Below are positions 1 to 10,747 of a stretch of DNA of 64,000 nt, in pieces. The stretch covers positions 34,674,823-34,738,822 of the forward strand of contig NC_023750.2 of the NCBI RefSeq assembly GCF_000499845.2, written 5' to 3'. The translations under genes were made by a program, and so were the position numbers. The stretch is from Phaseolus vulgaris (Eukaryota > Streptophyta > Magnoliopsida > Fabales > Fabaceae). Under the pieces are notes generated by a model that worked only from the letters and a program-made list of their open reading frames with translations, ran no database searches and was not told the DNA's origin. Position 1 is the first letter of the stretch. The number at the start of each line of letters is the position of its first letter.

Positions 1-294
1 AATGTATTAAGTGGCATTTAAAACTGCCGTTATTTACACTAAAATTGGTTTACCCAAATTCAAAATTGTGACATTTATAACTAACAATATTACGTGCTTA
101 AAACCGTATTTTATATAATGTATTATATGGCGTCTGCTACAACAGTTCTCAATTGACCATCACATTAAACTTTGTGGCAGCAAGAATTCTGGCGGTACGC
201 GGTAGGCGGTACCGCCACACGCGTATAATGTGGCGGTTATAAAAGCCAGGTTATACAAAAATAACCGTCACCACATACACATTTTTTTGTAGTG
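1..294. mobile_element. CACTA-type transposon, terminal segment (rest lies left of window)
   Basis: The segment ends in TTTTTTTGTAGTG at 282-294, the inverted form of the CACTACAAAAA terminus of CACTA (En/Spm) elements. Just inside it lie subterminal GC-rich motifs around GTGGCGGTTAT and CGCCACACGCG (about 190-240). The 3-nt TAA at 295-297 is a plausible target duplication: the second copy of the host LTR at 62,201 reads straight through GTAATGACC with no element. No transposase coding is visible in this part. Confidence 0.7.
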
Positions 295-974
295 TAATGA
301 CCAATATGAGTGACTAAGTGTTCCCTTTGAGATTGGAAGTAATTTGTTCAAACTCTTATGTATTTAGGTGATATTTTTTTTATAATATTTTATTCTTGAT
401 TGATGATTGATATTATCATTTTATTCTTAAAGTTTGAATCTTTATCCATGATTTTGATCCTTAGATTTGACTGAAAAGTACTTCTAAATATCTGACCTGA
501 ATGATAATGTTTAACATATTTGAATGCTAGGAATTTATTTGAAATGTTAATTGCTTTATAACATTTGTTCGTAATGATAAGACGTTTTTATAAATATGCG
601 AGAAATCAATATTTAGGAAACAATCTTAATAATTTTGTATGTGAGGAATCAATATGAATTATTTTTATATGTGCATCAATGTCAGTCAAGATAGAATGTT
701 ATATGTTTTTATTCATTGAAAATACAAACGAGTAAGAAGGATTAACCACAATCTCAATTGAATCATCCAAATCATTTACTTTGTTTTTATTTAATTTCTT
801 ACAAATTCATAAATTCATGATACAAACAACCTTTCAAACAAACTTTGACACATCTTTTCATATATTTTGTGAATACTATACTTGAGATTTTAAAATCGTT
901 CCTTATAGATTTGATATCCGTCGAAAAATTTATTACATCTGACTCGGTACAGTTGTCGAATTAAAGAGTCATTA
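295..974 (+). mobile_element. Solo LTR of a Ty3/gypsy family, right part (copy A)
   Basis: The sequence from TAATGACCAATATGAG onward recurs almost base for base at 62,202-63,361, apart from insertions, and a diverged relative ends at 8,542. It ends in GTCATTA (GTCATCA in the other copies), the CA end of an LTR, and is followed by AGCTT, a plausible target duplication. Its left part is cut off by the CACTA element. No gag or primer-binding site follows. Instead gypsy RNase H sequence continues, so this is a solo LTR inserted into another gypsy element. Confidence 0.65.
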
Positions 975-1165
975 AGCTTTTAAATTACTGTGATTTCCAA
1001 CTAATGTACCATATTGGGAAATCAAATATTATTGCAGATGCTTTAAGTCACAAGAAGATACATGTGTCATCAGTTATGGTTAGAGAGTTTGAGTTAATTG
1101 AGAAATTCAACAATTTGAATTTGAAGGTTTCTATATCTTCATTATATTAGATACAATATGCTTGT
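975..1165 (+). pseudogene. Ty3/gypsy pol remnant, RNase H end (copy A)
   Basis: The plus-strand conceptual product contains YHIGKSNIIADALSHKK followed by VREFELIEKFNNLNL. This is the conserved junction between RNase H and the integrase zinc region in Ty3/gypsy polyproteins (family pattern ..G..N..ADALSR...). Bases 1,018-1,165 are repeated with one visible difference at 5,696-5,843, on the other side of a 4.5-kb insertion. The fragment is too short and eroded to encode protein. Confidence 0.7.
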
Positions 1166-2312
1166 ATTTACACTCAGCACCCATGTAGACAAACACTACC
1201 ATATGCTTAACAAGACTCTAATATTCATAACAATCGAAAAAAACATGCAATCAAAGATCAAGAGGTCTTCATAAGGGATGTAATGAGGCTAAGGTAAAGG
1301 TAGGTAAAAAGTGGGAAAATAGGCTTAAAAACCATAGAAAAACAAAGGAGCAATAGAGCATAGGTCTAAAAAACAAGTGTAAGTATTATGACAATTCAAC
1401 TCCTCTTTTTATTTCAAGATATCATTTTTTTTTCATATAGTAGACAGTCAATCCAATGTATTAGAGGATCCACTTTTATTTTATTTATTTTGCTTTGCTT
1501 TTCTTTCTCTTGTTGTATTCCTTTTTTTTCTATCCATTTTTTTTCTTTTTTTTTCTTTAAAACTGAAGAGGTAAACTATGAAAATGAGATACACCCCCAC
1601 ACTTATTCAAAAACCTATTCCCAAATAATTTCAAAGCTCCTTTATCTTCTAAGGTAGGGACAAACATGGTTTTTCTGTTTTGAGGCTTGTAATGAGGGTT
1701 AAAAATAAGAAAAAGGCCATAGGCTCAAGGGGCTAACAAATGGATTATCATAAAGGTAGGCTAATATGGCTAGTGGGTTAATTTAAACAAAGAATGCCTC
1801 AATCATATCAATTCATGCACGCAAATCACAATTGTAAAACAAAGAATCAAGCTAAGTTCTAGAGTATAAGCAAACATGAGTGAAAACACACTAAAAAGAG
1901 TATTAAATGATATATCAATTAAGGCTCAAAACTCACTAGGGACATTCTATCAAAAGATTCAACCCAAAATTTCTCATAACCAACTTATTTATCAATTTTA
2001 AAGAAAATCCAAACGAAAAATATCAAGAAACCAAGATTTTCAAGAATTATAAAACATGTCAGCCATTAGACAATCCTAAAAAGCTTATTTATTAACAAAA
2101 GCAAAAATAAATTCAAACAATTAAAAGAAAAAACAAAAAAACACAAAAATAAATCAAGAAAAGATAAATCCTAAACTATGATTCTCCTCCCCCGCACTTA
2201 AATCATACATTGTCCTCAATGTAAAATCAATAAATAAATGTGTATAATAAAAGTGAGAGAAGAAGTACTCCCTCATTCAGCTTGAGGGAAGTGGCAACTG
2301 CAACAAATCTCT

Positions 2313-3782
2313 TCAACCATCTCCTCTACAATATAATCCAAGGGCCTTTGTATAGTGTAGCACAAAGATGATGATTGCTGGAAGGTCTTGCCAAGGCATG
2401 CAGTACCTTGGTAAACTATGAAACAAACATGCTATGACGAATAAGCCTTGAATTAATAGATGAAAATGGGGCGGGTCTGGAGGTCGTGTGAAATGGTACA
2501 GTTTCTTCCATGAATGGATGATGGTACTTTCAAGAGTATATATGGAAGACAAAAATATATTCATCATAGACGATCTGATATGATTAGCTGTTTGAGGATC
2601 GTCTAAGGGTGGTGGTCTAAGGCTAGACAGTCTAGCTAGGGTAGACGGTCTAGTTGGGGTGGGAGATGGAATGAAATGTAAGTTAGGAGGTGGTGGTGGC
2701 TGGTAAAGGCTGCTTTCAAACGTTCCAATTATGATAGAAGGTGTAACCAGTGGAGATGATGGAATGAGTGATATGGGCTTCACCTTAAATAGTGGAGGTT
2801 GTACTCTTTGAAGCTTTAAGGATGGAAGAATAATGTCATCTTCTTCTCCACTAGCCGTGTTTACTTGAAAGATGGGTAATTTCTGCTCTTCTTCTTCTTG
2901 TATTACCTCCAAAACTATGTCAGAGCCATCTGCTAGTGCGCAATCTTTTTCAGTAGATTCGACAAGTAAAGCAGCATCAACAACTTCTTTATCAAGACCT
3001 GCATGTGTCATAGAGTCTAATGCCTCTTGATTAAGCAATGATTTTTCCTCCATCAGTGGAGGTTGGACATTAGTTGGTAATGGTTCATAGATCCTAACAA
3101 CCTGCAAATCAACAGTGTCTGCACTGCAAATTATATCATCAGAGGATATGCATTTGGTCATCACAGAACATGTTGCACATGTATCATCAAAATCCTCTAT
3201 GTCTTCAGCAATCATATGCACTTCGGGAGTGTCTGGATAAGGTTTAATTCCTGCAAATGAAATGGAAACTGGAGGCATGACAGAATTAATCTCAACACAT
3301 ATATCAGGATCACAAGTATAGCCTGTATCAAAGTTGGAAAAATTTTCTATATCTAAATTAGGATCATGATGTGAATTCAAACTTTGCTTAGAAATATCTT
3401 CAAATTGTCTAGTCAATTGACCTACTTTCTCTTCTAATTTTGATAGAGTAGCATCTATGCTTTGCTGAGATTTGATTGTATTTACCATTAATTGTCTCAC
3501 CAGCTCCTCTAAAGATGGCTCTTCAAGATTATGAGTAATATTATCAGTTTGAAAAAATGGTTGAAAAGGTGTTTCACTTTCATCAAAATAGTATTGCTGA
3601 TAATATGGTTGCTGTTGAGGTAGCTCATATGACGGCTGACAATATGGATTAAAATGCTGAGGTTGTTGAAAATATGGTTCACATTGTTGTTGAGGCTGCT
3701 CATAAAACTGTGAACGTTGCTGCAAATATGGCTCATAATAAATATCATAATTGTAAATTTCTTCAGCTAATTTCCGTTCCAT
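2313..3782 (-). CDS. Gag-like protein of an Athila-type retroelement
   Basis: The 489-codon ORF has an N-terminal third rich in Gln, Tyr and Pro (repeated PYxQQPQ and YYQQYY patterns). It is followed by EEPSLEELVRQLM and a short coiled-coil-like segment with EKVGQLTRQFEDI, a pattern typical of the C-terminal half of Athila gag proteins (xxLExQVGQLA). The remainder is acidic, then proline-rich, with no zinc knuckle and no protease motif. The globular N-terminal gag domain seems absent, so this is probably a truncated or reorganised gag. It lies about 780 nt downstream of the primer-binding site. Whether it is translated is unknown. Confidence 0.55.
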   Translation of the reverse strand: MERKLAEEIYNYDIYYEPYLQQRSQFYEQPQQQCEPYFQQPQHFNPYCQPSYELPQQQPYYQQYYFDESETPFQPFFQTDNITHNLEEPSLEELVRQLMVNTIKSQQSIDATLSKLEEKVGQLTRQFEDISKQSLNSHHDPNLDIENFSNFDTGYTCDPDICVEINSVMPPVSISFAGIKPYPDTPEVHMIAEDIEDFDDTCATCSVMTKCISSDDIICSADTVDLQVVRIYEPLPTNVQPPLMEEKSLLNQEALDSMTHAGLDKEVVDAALLVESTEKDCALADGSDIVLEVIQEEEEQKLPIFQVNTASGEEDDIILPSLKLQRVQPPLFKVKPISLIPSSPLVTPSIIIGTFESSLYQPPPPPNLHFIPSPTPTRPSTLARLSSLRPPPLDDPQTANHIRSSMMNIFLSSIYTLESTIIHSWKKLYHFTRPPDPPHFHLLIQGLFVIACLFHSLPRYCMPWQDLPAIIIFVLHYTKALGLYCRGDG

Positions 3783-4026
3783 TTTAGAATTGAAAACAGT
3801 GGATGTATATTATGGACACCAACACCTATTAGACGCCTTAGAGCAAACTCTTTTTTTTTTTAAATTGAAAAGCAAACCAAGTAAACTCCCAGGAAAGAGA
3901 GGTGAGTCACAAGTGGACAAACTTAGAAACCAAGTCTTTCCTAGCCAGAGTCTTCCCTGAATTGCTTTCAGTTTAAAAAAAAAATCAAAGAGTAGCAACT
4001 GAAGTGTCTAACCTAAATGCAAGATC

Positions 4027-4028
<2 letters not shown>

Positions 4029-4059
<31 letters not shown>

Positions 4060-4400
4060 AATGCAAATGCTACACTTAATGCTTAAAAAAAATAGTTAGA
4101 GAAAAAAAATTATGTTAAAATAAATAAAGAAATAACTAAAATATAGAAAATAAAAACAGTAAACAAAAACAAAAATAAAAATAAATAAAGATTACAAAAC
4201 AAAATAAAAGAAATAACTAAAAACATAAAAGATATAAAATTAAGGCAAAATAAGATAAAGATAAAATATATAAAGGAATAAAATAAAAACAAATCAAAAC
4301 AAAAAAATAAAGATAAAAGATATATAGAAAGAAAATAAAAACAAATCAAAATAAAATAAAGGTAAGAGATATTCTAAATATTAGATTTTTTTTATTTTAT
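4029..4400. repeat. A-run and A-rich low-complexity leader
   Basis: An uninterrupted run of 29 A (4,029-4,057) is followed by about 300 bases of purine-rich AAATAAAAAC-type sequence. It lies between the primer-binding site and gag of the minus-strand element, so it is T-rich on the element's sense strand. No gene is seen. Confidence 0.8.
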
Positions 4401-4542
4401 TTTTTTTCGTTTTTTTTTTATTGCTATAATGAATAAAAACTAAAAGGAAGAAAACACAGGTTAAATCTGCAGAAAAAAAATTAGGGAAAAAAAAATTATG
4501 CAGATAAGAAAGAAAAACCTGATAACCAAAATCAAATTGAAT

Positions 4543-4560
4543 TCCCCGGCAACGACGCCA
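4543..4560 (-). other. Primer-binding site of the Athila-like element
   Basis: The minus strand reads TGGCGTCGTTGCCGGGGA four nucleotides inside the LTR end, close to the tRNA-complementary motif TGGCGCCGTTGCCGGGGA of Athila-like legume elements. It fixes the element's orientation as minus. Confidence 0.75.
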
Positions 4561-4564
4561 AATT

Positions 4565-5695
4565 TGATAGCTGTCGTTTTGCTGTCAAATTAATATGATT
4601 CTAGCGTAGACTTGTCTAACACTAGAGAGATGATAGTATAATTGTGGATAAATGTCCCCAAGTCGTCTCCCAACAAATCCAATAGTAAAATCAGTTGATC
4701 AGGGTTTAAAATCTATCTGCAAGCAATAAAAGTTAGCAATAACAATAAAGATAAAAAGGGGGTTTGAGATAGTTGTGCAGAAAATATAAAAAAGATTAAA
4801 ATAGCAAATAAAAAGCGGTTGATCCCTAGTTCTTCCACCATTGAATTCTTCACAGGTTCTCTAAAGATTAATCTTTTCTCAATCCTCCAACAGAGCTAAA
4901 CCAGATTGAACATGCGCCGATCTAATTCAACTGAAACTCACCAGTAAAGCATGCGTCTACTAGTTTAATCAATACCCATTTTGTTCCATGCGTATACTCC
5001 ATGGGAAAGCTTACCTCCTCTCCCTTGAATCATGCGCCCAAGAAATTAATTAGAACAATGCGAACTAACTAAGAAACCAAAGTTTAAGATAAGGAAGACT
5101 CTCAATCATGCGTTCAAGTACAACCTCTCACAAAAACCAGTTTTCCAGGAGATTAGACAATAAAAACAACTGCTATAGAGAATTAAAAATCGAAACTTTT
5201 ATTGAACAAAACCTCAGAACTCAATGGGGAATTACAAAAGAATCAACCAAAAAGGTTTAGCCTTCCATGCGGAGGCAGAACAAAAGAATTACTAAGAAGA
5301 AAATAAACTAAGAAAACCCTATGAAGCTCTCCCTTTTCTCCTTGATGCTTGTGTCCTTTTATAGGCTTTTCACCTCCAAGGATCTTGAGAGAATATTGTA
5401 GTTTATATTTTGTTAACCGTTTCCAAGTTTCTATCTTTCCATAATTCTTGTATTTTGCAGAAGATCTGTTTTGGTTCAAGAAGCAACTTGGACTTTTGCA
5501 TATTTGGCCCATTCACAAAGGTAGATGCTTCCTCTAGATAATTTACTCTAAAAACACAAAATTAACAATAATAATAGTTAAGGCCCAAATAAACCCAATT
5601 ATAAGAATATTAATTAAAACAATGGATTTATTTATTATTATAGTCCAATAATCTATGAATAAGGCTAGTGAGTGTGAATAAATATATGCTCATCA
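4565..5695 (-). repeat. 5' LTR of the Athila-like element (1,131 bp)
   Basis: On the minus strand it starts TGATGAGCATATATT and ends CAGCTATCA, so it has the TG...CA form, and the primer-binding site follows at once. It contains several copies of a CATGCG(C/T)-type motif between 4,915 and 5,110. The matching 3' LTR is not found, so its age cannot be estimated from LTR divergence. Confidence 0.7.
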
Positions 5696-6110
5696 GAAAT
5701 CAAATATTATTGCAGATGCTTTGAGTCACAAGAAGATACATGTGTCATCAGTTATGGTTAGAGAGTTTGAGTTAATTGAGAAATTCAACAATTTGAATTT
5801 GAAGGTTTCTATATCTTCATTATATTAGATACAATATGCTTGTTATAACTAATGAGTTCTTAGAAAAAGTGAGAGTGAAGCAGAATAAAAGCTTCTCTAC
5901 GGGAGTGAGGGATATCTTAAGATTTAGAAACAAAATATATGTTCTAAAGGATGATGAATTTAGGGGTGACAATGCGAGACGACTATAGTAGTGAATGTTT
6001 AATAGAGTCATTTGAAATACGTTTGTAGATATTTCTTGATGAATATCCTTTGATGTATAGATATCGTTATGTATGTTTATGTTTAATAGAATTGAATTCA
6101 TTGTGAATTG
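5696..6110 (+). pseudogene. Ty3/gypsy pol remnant, integrase side (copy A, continued)
   Basis: The first 148 bases repeat 1,018-1,165. The sequence then continues as in the right-hand copy at 63,560-63,845 (TAACTAATGAGTTC..., GATGATGAATTTAGGGG..., GATATTTCTTGATGAATATC). Copy A lacks about 75 bp present in copy B, including a 30-bp tandem duplication. No open frame survives. From 6,110 to 6,517 the sequence is AT-rich, with a (TA)n run at 6,350-6,371 and nothing recognisable. Confidence 0.6.
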
Positions 6111-6517
6111 ATAATTAAAATATTTTCTTTTATATACATTTATTTTATGTTAAAAATTTATTTTAATAATTTACCTTTGTATATATTGTTTGTATAGTGA
6201 TTTATTATGAATATACTGTATATACAAAAAAAAATATATAAGTATAATTTTAGAGTCGTATCTCAAAAAGACTGAAGAAAAATCTAAATTATGTTTTTGA
6301 AAAAATATAAAACATAAATATATGTACATATATTTTATTATATTTAATTATATATATATATATATATATATTGTTATATTTAAATTTCTTTTGAAATACT
6401 ATATGTTTTGTAAAAATCCTCCCTATACTCTCTGTTGGAACTATACTAAATTACATAATTTTGTAAACATTTTAAATGACAATGTATTAAAAACATTTTA
6501 AATGTTATGTATCTATA

Positions 6518-6790
6518 CACTACAAGAAAAACTTGATTTAGCTTTCAAATTTTTGCGTGGGCCATTTGCGGACGCTACTCTCGTCGGCCAAAATGAGTAA
6601 AATTCCACGCAAGATTTACAATGGACGCAAAACGGACGCATATATTGATTTAATTTTTTTTTTTTTGCGTCGGCCGCGACCCACGCATAGGCGTCGATTT
6701 TGCATCGGCCGCGGCCCACGCATATGCGTCCGTTTTGCGTTGCCCACAGAATCCACGCATATGCGTCCGCTATAGCCCACGCATGTTTAG
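6518..6790 (+). mobile_element. CACTA-type 5' terminus with GC-rich subterminal repeats
   Basis: CACTACAAGAAAA at 6,518-6,530 is a canonical terminus. The next 250 bases carry repeated GC-rich words in both orientations: GCGTCGGCC, CACGCATATGCGTCCG and GCGGCCCACGC. Arrays like these are where CACTA transposases bind. The matching 3' terminus was not found before the next elements, so this is a truncated or interrupted copy. The flank ATA (6,515-6,517) would be the target triplet. Confidence 0.6.
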
Positions 6791-7477
6791 AATTTTAAAA
6801 TTTACATATTTTTAATGTATAATAAATATTTTAATATTTAATTCTTTATTATATTTATTTTAGAATTATTTATTTAATGTTATAATAAATTATTTAATTT
6901 ATCAATTTTGAATATAAATTAATTAAATTAGATTTATTAAATTAAATAAGTGCTTGATTTAAAATTAATTGAGTAAAATAAAATATATATTTAAATTATT
7001 TAAATGTTATATAAAATATTTGTTTATTTTAAATATTATTTATTTTAAATTTATTTTATTTATATATTGTCATAACTATTTTATTTTTGAAATTATGATA
7101 TAAATTAGTTAAATTAAATTTATTAAATTGATGATAATAATATTAAATTTATTAAATATTAATATTAATACTAATAATATTAAATTTATTAAATATTAAT
7201 ATTAATACTAATAATATTAATAATATGTATAATATGTATAATAATATTAATAATAATGTTAATTATAATATTAATTATAATGTTAATTATAATATTAATT
7301 ATAATGTTAATAATAATGTTAATAATAATATTAATAATAATGTTAATAATAATTTAATAATAATGTTAATAATAATTTAATAATATGAGTATAATTTATT
7401 TTATTATTATTAATAATAATTATATTAATATGTATAAATTATATTAATAATAAGTATAATAAAAATGATAATATGAC
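6791..7477. repeat. AT-rich spacer with an (AAT/ATT)n microsatellite
   Basis: Almost pure A/T sequence. From about 7,125 to 7,460 it becomes an irregular trinucleotide array (AATATTAAT, GTTAATAATAAT). No gene is seen. Confidence 0.8.
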
Positions 7478-7625
7478 CAAAGAAGTTGTCTGGTTTAGTG
7501 GTTAATGCTTCCGTGCTTACTGCATGTCTCTTTATCGTTCGACAGTTTTATGTCGGGCGTCCTTTTGGCGCTCAATGTCGCTCCTACCCAACTTCACCCA
7601 AACACTTGGACGTCTGAGTGTTAAT
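7478..7625 (+). other. Possible tRNA-derived SINE head (pol III A and B boxes)
   Basis: TGGTTTAGTGGT at 7,491-7,502 matches the A-box pattern. GTTCGACAG at 7,537-7,545 resembles a B box, and the 46-nt start-to-start spacing is close to that of tRNA genes. It is not a functional tRNA: no full cloverleaf or acceptor stem can be drawn. It may instead be part of the adjacent LTR. Confidence 0.3.
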
Positions 7626-7639
7626 TGCAGATTTCTAGG

Positions 7640-8542
7640 GAGGATTGAAGATTTGGAGTAAAGGAGAATAATTTGAGCTAAAAAGAGAAAGCTGGAAGGT
7701 CCCAAAATGGGAAAAGATTGAGCCTTTTTTTATGTTTTATCACTTAGCCCATTAGCACGACACATGAAGCAACCTAGCCCTAGAAAATTAGGATAAATAG
7801 GGGGCTAGAGGCTCAACCCTAGTGTCTCAGATTGAGACGAAAATACCATAGAGTGAATTGTAACCCAATTGGGAGAATGAAAGGTGTTAGAAGTATGCGT
7901 GACTATTCTACCCTTTGGGATTGGGAGTAATCTGCTCAAACTATTAAGTATTGAGGTGATATCTTATATATTAATATTCAGTTCTTGATTGATTATTGGT
8001 ATTGTTGTTTTAGTTTTAACTTTCCGTGACAAATAGAGAATCCTAAATCTGACCGGGAGGTATTTTTAGGGTTTGGACCTAAACAACAATACTTAACATA
8101 TTTCAGTGCCAGGAATAGACTTGAAATGTTAATTGCTATTAACGTCTGAGCTTCGTTCTAAGTTTTTCTTATAATTATGTGAGGGATCGATAGTTAGGGA
8201 ACATTCTTAAGGATTTTATATGCGAGGAATCGATATAAATGATTTTTATACGGGCATCAATTTCAATCAAAAAACTTAATATTGACATGCTAATCAAAAT
8301 ACATGAGAGTGAGAGAGATGAAACCTAATCCCTATTTTTCCAACTTGAAGCAACCAACTCTTTGTCTGTTTTCTTATTGATCATCGCCAACACAACCACT
8401 TTCAATACACTTTTAATTGTTTTGTTCTATATTTAGCGATTATTGTACTTGATAATTCATTGTTCCTTGTAGGATCGATATCCGTCCTTAGGGACAATTA
8501 TTACTTTTGACAAAGTAGTGCACTTGCCATAAAAAGTCATCA
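7640..8542 (+). mobile_element. Solo LTR, diverged member of the copy A/B family
   Basis: From about 7,890 it follows the same order of blocks as the LTRs ending at 974 and 63,361: GGGATTGGGAGTAAT, TTGAGGTGATAT, TTCTTGATTGAT, CCAGGAATAGACTTGAAATG, GCGAGGAATCGATAT, and the end GTCATCA at 8,536-8,542. It abuts a different (Tat) element on the right, with no PBS or gag of its own. The left edge is uncertain. Confidence 0.55.
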
Positions 8543-8659
8543 GCGTCCATTCAGGCCTTCTTCCTGATATGCGACATTTTTCGGCTCTGACCTACTCCTT
8601 CTTGTTTTCTATGTCATTATGTGTCTCATCCGACCGAACCAATCATATTGCATTCGTTG

Positions 8660-10099
8660 GTAAGTCGGTCGGGGAATGTTTTGTTTAACGCCTTCACCAC
8701 CTCCTAAAAGAATTTCAAGGAAAAGTTCAAGGTTGTCATTCATCAGGAGAGCACCTCATATTATTTTAATCGAAATGACCTTTCGAGGTTTCCTATGTTT
8801 TTTACTAGGAAACCTCGGAAGTTTAAAGAGTGGCCTCGCTCAGATTCGACTGCCGAGGAGAAGGAGATTCTTTTTCTCTTTGACAAGCTTCCCCGGAAAC
8901 TTCCCACACGGAAGTTGATTGCGCTGTACGGGGAAACACAACGTTGGGCGACCTTTAAGGGTATGATAGTTTTCACTAGTCTCGGTCGGATATTTTGTTT
9001 TCAACTGACACCTTTGTACTCTTGTGCAGAAATAATGACTAAGGAATTTCCTTCATCCGGCGACATGTTAGACTTCTTCAAGATATGGGCCGCAGAGCGT
9101 AAAGGTCGGTCGTGCATAGAGGTCGTGGCTCCTGGGAAGGAGGTGGTTGCTGGTGCTGACCCTTCTAGGAAAAGACTAAGGGAGGGAGGTAATACAGTCA
9201 GGACTAATTGGTCTTCTGGCTCATTGCCAGTGCCCCCTCCTCGACGTGGCGGTCCTATTAATGTCGACTCTCCGTCACTAGGGGAGCTCGACCAGCCCCT
9301 GCCTCTTCCCGCTGCCGAGGCCATTCAAGTATCACCCCTATCGATGTTGGGGGTGACTTGTAGTGTGCACGGGGAGTGCAGGTTGGCTTGACTGCCCCTA
9401 CCAAGGAGCTCCTCCGTGTCGTGCCTACCGACGATTGTCTACGCAGCGGTGTCTCGGCTTGAGCATCAACTGGCTGAGGCTATGGGTAACTTGAAGCAGT
9501 CCCTCGCGGTCAATACTGAGTATTCAGAAAAGTTGGCCCCAGAGGCTGCTGAAAGGGAGATTGCCCAGGATCGGGCGGCAATATTGGAGCGGCAGCTGGC
9601 CAAGAGCACAGTTGAGGAGGCTCAGCTGAAGAAGATGGTCGAGGAGGCGAAAAGGAAGAACTTGGTACTGCAGGTCGAGGCATCTGGTCTCGGGAAGGAC
9701 AAAGAGGCTTTGGAGGTCGAGTTAGAAAAATTATATGAAGACACTCTGGAATTGACAAACCGGAGCTTCCTCCAAGTCGTCCACCAGGCCCATGTCCTCT
9801 ACAACGGTCCACCACCGGTTGGTGATTTCGATCCCGAGATAGAGGTGTTCGAGGGTCGTGTTCTGTCACGTGCCGAGGTGAAGGCCTTGAAGAGCGCGAC
9901 ACAACCTGCATCGACCGAAGGTGATGAAGACGAAGATTCGTGTCTTAGGTTTCTAACATTTTGTTTCCTTCGGCCGGGATGTGGCCTTCTGTTACTTTTC
10001 CTCCTTGGTCGGGGTGTGGCTTCGTCCTCTTCTTTTTCAATGAATCGGTTGTTTCTTCCTTTTATACATTGCTTACAACTGATAAATCAACCAAGTTAA
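8660..10099 (+). pseudogene. Antisense extra ORF of the Tat-type element (coiled-coil protein), decayed
   Basis: On the strand opposite gag-pol, coding resembles the plant-transposon-associated protein found antisense in Tat-lineage elements: a Trp/Arg-rich module with FTRKPRKFKEWPRS and LFDKLPRKLPTRKLIALY (8,795-8,960), then a long coiled coil (about 9,420-9,800) and a tail ending in acidic EGDEDED. A 69-nt intron fits GTATGATAG at 8,961 and TTGTGCAG ending at 9,029. The N-terminal part upstream of 8,795 has stops or frameshifts, and a frame change near 9,390 separates the two halves. Its role is unknown. Confidence 0.55.
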
Positions 10100-10195
10100 A
10101 AAACACTGTCAGAATAGTTTAAATGATCTTACAAAATTGCATGTTAATTATGTGTCGGTATGAGAAGTCGGTTAACGTTTATTCCTTATACAAGT

Positions 10196-10414
10196 GGTGT
10201 TTGGTACCGGCAGGATATTCCGGTCAAGACTCCTTCCAGACCGCACCACGTGTTTGAGGTGTCGGCAGGATATGTCGGTTAAGGCTCCATCCATATCGCA
10301 CCGCATCTTTGAGGTGTCGGTAGGGTATGTCGGTTAAGGCTCCATCCAGACCGCACCGTGTCTCAGAGGTGTCGGCAGGGTATGCTGGTTATGGCTCCAT
10401 CCAAACAGCATCGT
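10196..10414. repeat. Tandem repeat, 4 units of about 55 bp
   Basis: Four consecutive units (starting about 10,196, 10,250, 10,305 and 10,360) share the core GTCGGCAGGGTATGTCGGTT followed by AAGGCTCCATCCAGACCGCA. The array lies between the end of the antisense ORF and the 3' end of pol, where Tat-lineage elements often carry minisatellites. Confidence 0.8.
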
Positions 10415-10747
10415 GTGATTATAAATGCGAAAAAATAATTAAGAGCAGAGTTGAATAAAAACTCCTCGTTAAAACCTGACCGGCTGAAAACCCTCCTTAT
10501 GGAAAAACAACCGGACGAGGAAAGAGTGCGTAAATTTTATTGCCTTTAACTATAATAAAATTTGAGATGCATAACATTCCACGTCCTTGGTACAATTTTT
10601 CCCGATAACCATTCTAAATGATACGCCCCCAGCAGCAACGTCTCAGACTTAGAACGATCCCTCTAAGTTGGACGAGAACTTGCCTTCGTTCTTCCTTGCT
10701 TCGCTCCTCATCCTCCAGACAAGGTCTCCTTTCTTGAAAGTCCTCGG

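Larger units (their letters stand above)
1166..5695 (-). mobile_element. Athila-like Ty3/gypsy LTR element, gag-only, missing one LTR
   Basis: Read on the minus strand the order is: LTR (5,695-4,565), primer-binding site (4,560-4,543), A-rich leader, a 489-codon gag-like ORF (3,782-2,313), then a stretch near 2,225-2,185 containing AAGTGCGGGGGAGGA, a hallmark of the region downstream of pol in Athila-type elements. No protease, RT or integrase is visible, so it could only move with help in trans. No matching second LTR exists at the 1,166 end. A 148-bp direct repeat flanks the block (1,018-1,165 and 5,696-5,843), which is too long for a target duplication. Confidence 0.7.

Noticed and set aside
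1388..1657. 89-codon Phe/Ser-rich ORF
   Set aside because: It results from T-rich low-complexity sequence in the 3' noncoding part of the Athila-like element.
6557..6775. 72-codon ORF and its opposite-strand counterpart
   Set aside because: They fall entirely in the GC-rich subterminal repeats of a CACTA terminus.
7491..7560. A functional tRNA gene
   Set aside because: The boxes are present, but no acceptor stem or full cloverleaf can be formed.
9351..9370. CTTGTAGTG inside the antisense ORF as the missing 3' end of the CACTA element at 6,518
   Set aside because: It has no TTTTC before it, no ATA flank after it, and it lies inside a coherent Tat-type element. Chance match.
10196..10414. 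A CRISPR-like array
   Set aside because: The units are contiguous 55-bp repeats without unique spacers, and this is plant nuclear DNA.
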